Positions 57,838 to 64,000 of a stretch of DNA of 64,000 nt are shown in pieces. Position numbers and translations under genes: made by a program. A model generated the notes under the pieces. That model saw only the letters and a list, made by a program, of their open reading frames with translations, was not told the origin of the DNA and did no database searches. Location of the stretch: assembly GCF_017590215.1 (NCBI RefSeq), contig NZ_JAFFPK010000006.1, positions 1 to 64,000 on the forward strand, in the 5' to 3' direction. Numbering within the stretch: position 1 is the stretch's first letter; each line of letters starts with the position of its first letter. Origin of the DNA: Clostridium sp. CCUG 7971 (lineage in GTDB: Bacteria > Bacillota > Clostridia > Peptostreptococcales > Peptostreptococcaceae).

Positions 57838-58470
57838 TTATAGGTTATTTTTTATTATTCTAGCTAAACACCCTTTAGAAAAACCACAAGCATTTGCTTC
57901 ATCATAGTCAATATGCATAAATGTTTCAAAATTTTCATTTACTCTGATAATAACATCATCAAATATTAGTGGTCTTTGTCCAAATACTTTAACTTGAACT
58001 ACTTCATTATCAGAAACATTAAACTTTTTAGCATCATCTGGTGTCATATGAACATGTCTTTTAGCTGCCATAAGCCCTTTTTCTAAAGTTATACTTCCTT
58101 TGTCAGTAGATACTGTTACACCTAAAGTATTACTTAAATCTCCACTTTGCTTTATAGGTGCCTTTAGACCTAATGAAGAACAATCTGTTAAAGATACTTC
58201 GACTTGAGTTTCTTTTCTTTCAGGTCCAAGTACTATAACATTTTTTAACTCTCCCTTAGGTCCACTTATTGTAACTCTTTCAGCACAAGCATATTGACCA
58301 GGTTGAGATAAATCTTTTAATTTTGTCAGATTGTAACCTTCTCCAAATAAAGAATTTATATCTTTTCTACTTAAGTGTATATGTCTACCTGATGCTTCAA
58401 CTTCTATAAAAGCTTCTTTTTTTACTCGATTAACAACTTCGTCTACGATGCTTTTTAATAAATCTTCCAT
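57838..58470 (-). CDS. pduL: Phosphotransacylase PduL-type (EutD role)
   Basis: 210 residues from MEDLLKSIV (TTGGAGGA before it; an in-frame TTG inside the site is rejected). Two PF06130 beta-barrel domains with the zinc-binding ASGRHIHLSRKD and AAKRHVHMTPDDA motifs. Converts acetyl-CoA and phosphate to acetyl phosphate, recycling CoA for EutE. This is the PduL class, unrelated to Pta/EutD. The first helix LLKSIVDEVVNRVKK looks like an encapsulation peptide. Confidence 0.94.
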   Translation of the reverse strand: MEDLLKSIVDEVVNRVKKEAFIEVEASGRHIHLSRKDINSLFGEGYNLTKLKDLSQPGQYACAERVTISGPKGELKNVIVLGPERKETQVEVSLTDCSSLGLKAPIKQSGDLSNTLGVTVSTDKGSITLEKGLMAAKRHVHMTPDDAKKFNVSDNEVVQVKVFGQRPLIFDDVIIRVNENFETFMHIDYDEANACGFSKGCLARIIKNNL

Positions 58471-58482
58471 GATATCCTCCAA

Positions 58483-59241
58483 CTATTTATACTTATTTGT
58501 CCTAATTTTGTAAATCATGATCCAAAATACTGAGGATAATCTATTTAACGCTTTAATTAAATCTTCTCTGTCAACTTGACCATATTCACCTTTAAAAGCT
58601 TCATATGCAGCAAGTTCTGCTTCTCTTGTAAGACTCCTTATACTATTTATAGCAACTACCATCTCTCCCATTTCGTAACTTGGGAATTCATGACCTATGC
58701 CAAAGTACTTTTTAGGATAATGAGATTGTTCTCTAAGTTCTTGAGGTGTTAATCCTAAAAGTTTAAAGTCATCTAGCTTTTCTTCTAAAACTTCACATCT
58801 CATTATATTTCTTACAAAATCTAAAACCTCTTGGAGATCTTTGAGCAACTTGTTCATATCATTTTTTTGACATAAGATTTGAGTTTCTAAAATCTTTGAT
58901 TCTAGAGAATCTATCTTACCTCTTAAAACTATTGTTTTATGATCTTTAAAAACAAGTAAGTTTCCTCTTAAAGAAGTCATATGTTCAGGCTTTTCATCTA
59001 AATTAGCTCCAAATACTGTAACATATTTATATTTTTTTTCTTTTTCAATTTCTTTTTTAGCTTCTTTTTCATTAGCTTTTTGGATTTCATCTAAAGAATC
59101 AACATACTTTAATAGAATATTTCTATCTTTTAAATAAGATTTTGCTGAAGGAGTTATTATTCGCCCTTTTTGCACATAAAACTCAGTTAATTCTTTACCA
59201 CCTACTTGTTTTCTAACTTCACTTTCTGTTAAAACAGCCAT
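58483..59241 (-). CDS. eutT: Cobalamin adenosyltransferase EutT
   Basis: 252 residues. N-terminal VLTESEVRKQVGGKELTEFYV and ITPSAKSYLKDRNI, then the helical adenosyltransferase core (LRGNLLVFKDHKTIVLRGKIDSLESKI, FPSYEMGEMVVAINSIRSLTREAELAAY). It makes adenosylcobalamin for EutBC. The HX11CCxxC metal site of enteric EutT is not seen, only isolated Cys (ILCQ, MRCE). Start after GGAGGTGTGAGGAT. Confidence 0.92.
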   Translation of the reverse strand: MAVLTESEVRKQVGGKELTEFYVQKGRIITPSAKSYLKDRNILLKYVDSLDEIQKANEKEAKKEIEKEKKYKYVTVFGANLDEKPEHMTSLRGNLLVFKDHKTIVLRGKIDSLESKILETQILCQKNDMNKLLKDLQEVLDFVRNIMRCEVLEEKLDDFKLLGLTPQELREQSHYPKKYFGIGHEFPSYEMGEMVVAINSIRSLTREAELAAYEAFKGEYGQVDREDLIKALNRLSSVFWIMIYKIRTNKYK

Positions 59242-59270
59242 ATCCTCACACCTCCAATCAGATGTATAAA

Positions 59271-59296
59271 ATGTGCTACCTAAATCGGTAGCACAT
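59271..59296 (-). other. Hairpin between eutM and eutT
   Basis: ATGTGCTACC / GGTAGCACAT, perfect 10-base stem with 6-base loop in the 75-base eutM-eutT gap. The tail (TTTATAC) is weak for a terminator, so it may tune read-through or protect the highly expressed shell-gene mRNA. Confidence 0.6.
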
Positions 59297-59316
59297 ATTT
59301 ACTTTATATTTTGTTT

Positions 59317-59604
59317 CTACTTTTCGCTATATTTTGGTAATATAGCGTCTACTTCAAAGTGTGGTCTTGGTATAACGTGTACTGATACTAATTCTCCAAC
59401 TCTTTCAGCTGCTGCTGCTCCTGCATCTGTAGCTGCTTTAACTGCACCAACATCTCCTCTTACCATTACTGTAACTAATCCTCCACCAACTTGTTCCTTT
59501 CCTACTAATTGAACGTTAGCTGCTTTAACCATAGCGTCTGCTGCTTCTATTGCTCCTACTAATCCTTTAGTTTCTATCATTCCTAATGCGTTTGCGTTTG
59601 CCAT
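59317..59604 (-). CDS. eutM: Hexameric shell protein EutM (PduA/CcmK-like)
   Basis: 95 residues from [10 protein letters not shown] (TTGGAGG before it). Single BMC domain: [60 protein letters not shown]. Main facet protein of the microcompartment. Preceded by 48 bases after eutE; followed by the hairpin. Confidence 0.95.
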   Translation of the reverse strand: MANANALGMIETKGLVGAIEAADAMVKAANVQLVGKEQVGGGLVTVMVRGDVGAVKAATDAGAAAAERVGELVSVHVIPRPHFEVDAILPKYSEK

Positions 59605-59667
59605 AATAATTACCTCCAAAATTTATAATTTATAATTTATTTTAATTTTTTGTTTAAACAATTTTAA

Positions 59668-61137
59668 CTATCTTAATTCTTGTATAATTCTTTTAACTAA
59701 CATATCTATTAATTCTTCTTTACCACTTAAATCTATGTTTAAGTTTGAAGCTTGTGGTTTACTTCCTCTTAATTCTTCTATTTCTTTAACTCCATAAGCA
59801 ACTTTTTTAATATTTATTAAATCAAGTGGACCTATATTATTTGATGTTGAACTTCCACCTATTGCTCCACAGCCTAATGTTAAAGCTGGTATCATATTAG
59901 TTGAACCACCTATTCCACCAAGTGCTGAAGGAGTATTTACAAGTACTCTTGATACTGGCATGTGTAGTGCAAATGTTTTTACTAATTCTTCATTATTTGC
60001 GTGCATTGAGAAAGTATGTCCTGCACCTTCATTTAGTAATATCTCTCTACATCTAGTCATTACAGCATCTATATTTTCTTCAACATAGAAAGCTAATATT
60101 GGTGTAAGCTTTTCTCTTGAGTAAGCTACATCATGACCTACTTTAGTTTCTCTAGCTACTAGTACTCTAGCTGAACTTGGCACATTTGTTAAGTCAGCTA
60201 ACTTACATATAGTATCTACGCTTTTACCAACTATTTGTGGGTTCATAGTACCATTAGCTCTCATTATGAATTTTGATAATTTTTTGCTTTCTTCTTCATT
60301 TAAAAGATAAGCTCCTTGTGATTTTAATTCATTTACAACAATATTTTCCATAGATTTTTCTACTACTATAGATTGTTCTGATGCACATATAGTTCCATTA
60401 TCAAAAGTCTTAGAATCTAATATTCTTTTAACTGCTAAAGCTACATCAGCAGTTTTGTCTATGAAAGCTGGTCCATTTCCAGGTCCAACCCCTATAGCTG
60501 GAGTTCCTGAAGAGTAAGCAGCTTTAACCATTGCTTCTCCACCAGTTGCTAATATTAATGAAGTATCTTTGTGCTTCATTAATTCATTAGTTCCTTGAAT
60601 ACTAGGTGTAGTTATACATCCTATAGCTTCAGCTGGGCAACCTTCTTTAATTGCTGCTTTTCTTATTATGTCTACAGTTTCAAGTATACATTTTTTTGCA
60701 TTTGGATGTGGTGAGAAAACTATAGCGTTTCCAGCTTTTAAAGATATCATTGCTTTATATATTACAGTTGATGTTGGATTTGTTGAAGGTATAAGACCTG
60801 CCACAACTCCAACTGGTGTTGCTATTTCTATTATTTTATTTTCTTTATCTTCACCGATTATTCCAACAGTCTTTGTATCTTTTAGGTTTTCATAAACCAT
60901 CTTAGATGCGAAAACATTTTTTACTATTTTATCTTCCCATTTACCAAATCCTGTTTCTTCATTTGCCATTTTAGCTAATTTTTCAGCATTTTCATATCCT
61001 GCATCAGCTATAGCCTTTACTATTTTATCTATTTGTTCTTGACTCATAGATTGAAGCTTTTGTTGTGCAACTTTAGCACTTTTAACAAGAGTTCTAACCT
61101 CTTGTATAGATACTAAATCTTTATCTAGAAGTGTCAT
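59668..61137 (-). CDS. eutE: Acetaldehyde dehydrogenase (acylating) EutE
   Basis: 489 residues. Aldehyde-dehydrogenase fold with catalytic Cys in FDNGTICASEQSI, PSTNPTSTVIYKAMISLKAGNA, ATGGEAMVKAAYSSG and GAGHTFSMH. Makes acetyl-CoA from acetaldehyde, CoA and NAD+. The C-terminal helix EELIDMLVKRIIQEL is an encapsulation-like extension. Start 2 bases after the EutK-like stop. Confidence 0.95.
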   Translation of the reverse strand: MTLLDKDLVSIQEVRTLVKSAKVAQQKLQSMSQEQIDKIVKAIADAGYENAEKLAKMANEETGFGKWEDKIVKNVFASKMVYENLKDTKTVGIIGEDKENKIIEIATPVGVVAGLIPSTNPTSTVIYKAMISLKAGNAIVFSPHPNAKKCILETVDIIRKAAIKEGCPAEAIGCITTPSIQGTNELMKHKDTSLILATGGEAMVKAAYSSGTPAIGVGPGNGPAFIDKTADVALAVKRILDSKTFDNGTICASEQSIVVEKSMENIVVNELKSQGAYLLNEEESKKLSKFIMRANGTMNPQIVGKSVDTICKLADLTNVPSSARVLVARETKVGHDVAYSREKLTPILAFYVEENIDAVMTRCREILLNEGAGHTFSMHANNEELVKTFALHMPVSRVLVNTPSALGGIGGSTNMIPALTLGCGAIGGSSTSNNIGPLDLINIKKVAYGVKEIEELRGSKPQASNLNIDLSGKEELIDMLVKRIIQELR

Positions 61138-61139
61138 TT

Positions 61140-61757
61140 TTATTCATCCTCTCTATAAAACTTATCAACTAAAGATATTAAATCTTCTTTCTTTAAAGAG
61201 TTTAATTCTTTATAAGTCATCTTTGATTCTAATGACTTTGCTAAGTTTTTAAGTTCCTTAACGCTAAGTTTTGATAAGTTAGGTCTTACCTTTTTATCGC
61301 TACTAGCTTCAGGTAACTCTTTTTTAACCTCTATAGTTTCTTTAATTTTTTCTATTTTTTCATTCTTTGAAATTTCTACTTGAGTATTTTCTTCAATAGA
61401 TGTTTCTTGTATTTCCACTTGAGTTTCTTTTTTAACAATATCTTCTTGAACTTCTACTTGAGTATTTTCCTCAAAAACTGCTTCTTCTTTTTTGAAGATA
61501 GTTTCATATACATCATTGTGTAGTCTTGGTATAACATGAGTTGCTCTTAGAGTACCTATTCTGCCTACAGCATCTGAAGCTGCTTCAACAGCTGATTTTA
61601 CCGCTCCAACATCTCCTGTTACTTCAATTGTTACAATTCCTTGTCCAACCTTTTGTATTCCAACAACTTTTACACTTGCAGATTTTAAACAAACATCTAA
61701 AGCTTCTATGGCAGCAACATAACCAATTGTTTCAACTAATCCTAAAGCATTAATCAT
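61140..61757 (-). CDS. EutK-like shell protein with repeat linker and SAP-like tail
   Basis: 205 residues. BMC domain 1-90 (ALGLVETIGYVAAIEALDVC, THVIPRLH), then a ~70-residue Glu/Val/Lys linker with three variants of 'ENTQVEVQE / KETQVEIQE / ENTQVEIS', then a ~45-residue helical tail (LSKLSVKELKNLAKSLES ... LNSLKKEDLISLVDKFY). The tail looks like a SAP/Rho-N fold. EutK of enterics also has a nucleic-acid-binding-like C-terminal domain, but of different sequence. Start after AAGGTTAA. Confidence 0.85.
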   Translation of the reverse strand: MINALGLVETIGYVAAIEALDVCLKSASVKVVGIQKVGQGIVTIEVTGDVGAVKSAVEAASDAVGRIGTLRATHVIPRLHNDVYETIFKKEEAVFEENTQVEVQEDIVKKETQVEIQETSIEENTQVEISKNEKIEKIKETIEVKKELPEASSDKKVRPNLSKLSVKELKNLAKSLESKMTYKELNSLKKEDLISLVDKFYREDE

Positions 61758-61766
61758 TTATTAACC

Positions 61767-62420
61767 TTAAAATCCTGTTGGGTTATCCGCTACAGCTTTA
61801 ACCGCTTCTGCAAAAGCATCACATGCTGCCTTACAAGCTGATTGAGAACCTGTAAGTAATGCTCCTCCAAAGTTTGTTTCAGTAGGAGGTTCAAATAATT
61901 CACACATCTCTACATCTGCTGCTTTAAGTGCTGCATCTAAAGCATACATCGCTTCAAGTGGTGGTGCTACTAAGTAAGCTAATGCTTCACCTTCTCTTAT
62001 TCCTGCTACTTTAGAAAGATATGTTCCTGTTCTTGATACACAATGTGCATAGTATGCTATTGAGTCATCATCATTAGCACTTATGAAAGTTGATCCATAT
62101 TCCATGAAATCTAAGACTGCATTTAATCCACTTCTTACTTCAGCCGGGCTTGGTCCTGCTATTATACCTAAAACTTCACCAGCAAGTTTAGTTGAAGCAT
62201 TTGCAGCTCCAGCATACATTGACTTAGCGTAAACTACATCTACTTCAGCTGCTTTTGTAGCTTCATCAAGTGCAGTGTATGTTACATCATCACAATCAGC
62301 TGTTATTAAACCTAAACTTTTGTGATGTGGTTGTAAATCTAATTTTTTAGCCATTTCTGGACTTATATTTGAAATTATCTTAACTCCTAATACATTAGGG
62401 CGTATCGCATCATTTTTCAT
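61767..62420 (-). CDS. eutL: Tandem BMC shell protein EutL
   Basis: 217 residues, permuted tandem BMC domains; RPNVLGVKIISNISPEMAKKL, LGLITADCDDVTYTALDEATKAA, GEVLGIIAGPSPAEVRSGL and AGIREGEALAYLVAPPLEAMY are EutL-specific. Trimer with a gated central pore. Start after AGGAGG. Confidence 0.96.
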   Translation of the reverse strand: MKNDAIRPNVLGVKIISNISPEMAKKLDLQPHHKSLGLITADCDDVTYTALDEATKAAEVDVVYAKSMYAGAANASTKLAGEVLGIIAGPSPAEVRSGLNAVLDFMEYGSTFISANDDDSIAYYAHCVSRTGTYLSKVAGIREGEALAYLVAPPLEAMYALDAALKAADVEMCELFEPPTETNFGGALLTGSQSACKAACDAFAEAVKAVADNPTGF

Positions 62421-62443
62421 ATTTTAATTTCCTCCTATGTGAA

Positions 62444-63325
62444 TTATTTAAGATCTATACCTGAAGCTTTTTTCTCTAACATAGTTTTTATTAAATCAGC
62501 TATATGTGCTCCAGCTTCAACTGCTGTAGTTCCACCTTTGTGTATGTTTGATATAACTGTTCTTTTAGCCTCTGCCATTCCTATAAATGGTTTATATGCA
62601 ATGTATGCTGACATTGATTCAGCAGTTACAAGACCTGGTCTTTCTCCAACTAACATACATATAACTTCACTTTTTAATTCTTCACCTAAGTGGTCCATAG
62701 CTCCAACTCTACAATGTTTAACAAATAATATTTCACTAGAATCTATTCCATATATTTTTAAACCTTGCTTTATAGATGGTACTATATCTTTTAAGTTAGC
62801 TTCTATTGCTGCTGAACTTAAACCATCACCAGCCATTAATAATACTTTTTGGTTAGTACCGAATTTAGATTTTATTTTATCTATAGTTTCTTTTGAGAAT
62901 CTTCTTCCAAGATCTGGTCTTGTTAAATACTCATCTTTATGAGTACATAAAGTTTCTACCTCAAATAAGTTATTTTCTTTTATAAATTCTTCAGATACAT
63001 ATGAGAAAACTGAATCTTGAGCCGCTGCATGGTCTGCTCTTACTCTTAAAGCAGTAGCTGTTTTATATCTAGCACCACATCTTCCTGTTCCTATTCTCGC
63101 AGGAGTTTTAGCTTTCATATCTAAGTACGCTTCTCTATCCTTTGGGCTTTCAACTAATAATTGCTTTTTTATATCTACTTCTGTTATATCATCTATAAAA
63201 GCGTTTTTATCAACCATAGTTTCACTAACTTTATTTGCAACCTCTTTTATAGCGTCTGTATCAACTTGACCAACCATTTGGCCAACTAATTGTTCTACTA
63301 ATGCTTTTAAATCCTTTTCATTCAT
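62444..63325 (-). CDS. eutC: Ethanolamine ammonia-lyase small subunit
   Basis: 293 residues. [30 protein letters not shown] and [21 protein letters not shown] are EutC-typical. With EutB it binds adenosylcobalamin and splits ethanolamine to acetaldehyde and ammonia. The N-terminal helix [13 protein letters not shown] fits the known EutC microcompartment-targeting region. Start after AGGAGG. Confidence 0.96.
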   Translation of the reverse strand: MNEKDLKALVEQLVGQMVGQVDTDAIKEVANKVSETMVDKNAFIDDITEVDIKKQLLVESPKDREAYLDMKAKTPARIGTGRCGARYKTATALRVRADHAAAQDSVFSYVSEEFIKENNLFEVETLCTHKDEYLTRPDLGRRFSKETIDKIKSKFGTNQKVLLMAGDGLSSAAIEANLKDIVPSIKQGLKIYGIDSSEILFVKHCRVGAMDHLGEELKSEVICMLVGERPGLVTAESMSAYIAYKPFIGMAEAKRTVISNIHKGGTTAVEAGAHIADLIKTMLEKKASGIDLK

Positions 63326-63337
63326 AACTTAGACCTC

Positions 63338-64000
63338 CTATCCTAATAATATAGATGCATCTCCAGCTTTTTCTATTAATTTTCCATCTTTACTGAATTC
63401 CATCTTTTCTAACCATTCATCAAACTCTTTTATTGCAGTTAATCCAAACATCTCTCTAAGTGATGCTGTTTCATGATATCCTGTTGTTTGGTAGTTAAGC
63501 ATTACGTCATCTCCATGAGGTATTCCCATAAAGTATGTGCATCCTGCTGCAGTTAATAAAATAGCTAAGTTTTCTATATCATTTTGATCTGCCTTCATAT
63601 GGTTTGTATAACAAGCATCAACACCCATTGGTAATCCGCTTAATTTACCCATAAAGTGGTCTTCAAGACCAGCTCTCATAACTTCCTTTGCATCATATAG
63701 GTATTCAGGTCCTATAAATCCAACAACTGTATTAACTAAGAATGGACTAAAACGTTTTGCAAATCCATAACATCTAGCTTCCATAGTAACCTGGTCTATT
63801 CCGTGATGTGCTTCTGATGAAAGCTCTGAACCTTGACCAGTTTCAAAGTACATTACGTTTGGACCTGTACAAGTTCCTTGCTTTAATACTAATTGTCTAG
63901 CTTCTTCAATAGTCGCTGCATTAAATCCGAAAGCTTCGTTTCCTTTTTCAGAACCAGCTATAGATTGGAATATAAGGTCTGTTGGAGCACCTTTTCTTAC
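63338..64000 (-). CDS. eutB: Ethanolamine ammonia-lyase large subunit (5' end beyond window)
   Basis: 221 C-terminal codons are seen; the frame is open at the window edge (VRKGAPTDLIFQSIAGSEKG...). Family blocks FQSIAGSEKGNEAFGF, GPNVMYFETGQGSELSSEAHHG, DQVTMEARCYGFAKRF, GFIGPEYLYDAKEV and FMGIPHGDDVMLNYQTT. The catalytic (alpha) subunit of the EutBC lyase. An internal ATG at 63853 is not the start. Confidence 0.96.
   Translation of the reverse strand, partial: VRKGAPTDLIFQSIAGSEKGNEAFGFNAATIEEARQLVLKQGTCTGPNVMYFETGQGSELSSEAHHGIDQVTMEARCYGFAKRFSPFLVNTVVGFIGPEYLYDAKEVMRAGLEDHFMGKLSGLPMGVDACYTNHMKADQNDIENLAILLTAAGCTYFMGIPHGDDVMLNYQTTGYHETASLREMFGLTAIKEFDEWLEKMEFSKDGKLIEKAGDASILLG

Noticed and set aside
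61541-61753. Leucine/glutamine-rich 70-codon plus-strand frame
   Set aside because: Antisense shadow of the BMC domain of the EutK-like gene.
54735-64000. EutVW antiterminator sites between eut genes
   Set aside because: I looked for the paired-hairpin element (AGCAA-type loops) in the visible gaps and did not see it; the operon start and any eutVW genes lie beyond the window.

Overview
The window is low-GC, AT-rich Firmicutes DNA with strong GGAGG-type ribosome sites, short intergenic regions and many intrinsic terminators. Gene content points to an anaerobic clostridium of the Peptostreptococcaceae (Clostridioides, Paraclostridium and Paeniclostridium relatives). The pointers are GlpP antitermination, an adenine riboswitch on add, split gcvPA/gcvPB, a Clostridioides-type phage endolysin, CWB2 wall-binding remnants, a YqeC/MocA/MoeA-like set and a large ethanolamine (eut) microcompartment operon. 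The species assignment is inference.

Layout. 0.1-3.4 kb: iron alcohol dehydrogenase, zinc-ribbon protein, a remnant that looks like an asparagine synthetase C-terminus, and a GH25 lysozyme with four LysM repeats. 3.5-6.7 kb: glycerol uptake (glpF-glpK) behind a leader terminator, with the antiterminator gene glpP just upstream. 6.9-11.2 kb: glycine cleavage genes gcvT-gcvPA-gcvPB behind a tandem glycine riboswitch; glyA (20.9 kb) completes the C1/glycine theme. 11.3-15.4 kb: MsrA-MsrB fusion, HAD phosphatase, secreted protein, cyclophilin lipoprotein, and adenosine deaminase behind an adenine riboswitch whose alternative terminator can be drawn base by base.

15.4-20.8 kb is an island of decay: a broken CWB2 wall protein, phage lysis and tail remnants, one intact phage-type amidase, nonsense-bearing small ORFs, a twice-occurring hairpin element and a 5' fragment of a second purine riboswitch. 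22.5-54.6 kb is mostly housekeeping: RpiR regulator, RluB, rRNA methylase-like protein, transporters, GlnRS, lipid kinase, methionine aminopeptidase, a sortase-anchored nucleotidase/phosphodiesterase and an ABC-F protein. It includes several damaged genes: a 2-oxoacid:ferredoxin oxidoreductase gamma subunit, an AI-2E transporter, a DUF218 protein and an endolysin tail.

52.3-54.6 kb carries three molybdenum-hydroxylase maturation-type genes. 54.7-64.0 kb is the eut operon on the minus strand, in transcription order eutB (cut by the window end), eutC, eutL, a eutK-like shell protein, eutE, eutM, eutT, pduL, a TIGR02536-like gene, eutN, a PduT-like tandem shell protein, eutH and eutQ, closed by a terminator. 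Ethanolamine enters through EutH. EutBC splits it to ammonia and acetaldehyde with adenosylcobalamin supplied by EutT. EutE makes acetyl-CoA and PduL makes acetyl phosphate, all inside a protein shell. Several cargo proteins carry amphipathic end helices that look like encapsulation peptides.

The known systems are textbook-like. The most rewarding unexplained items are the autonomous 44-residue gene at 42.6 kb with its own promoter/operator and terminator, the SAP-like tail on the EutK-like shell protein, and the repeated hairpin element and endolysin echoes in the decayed island.
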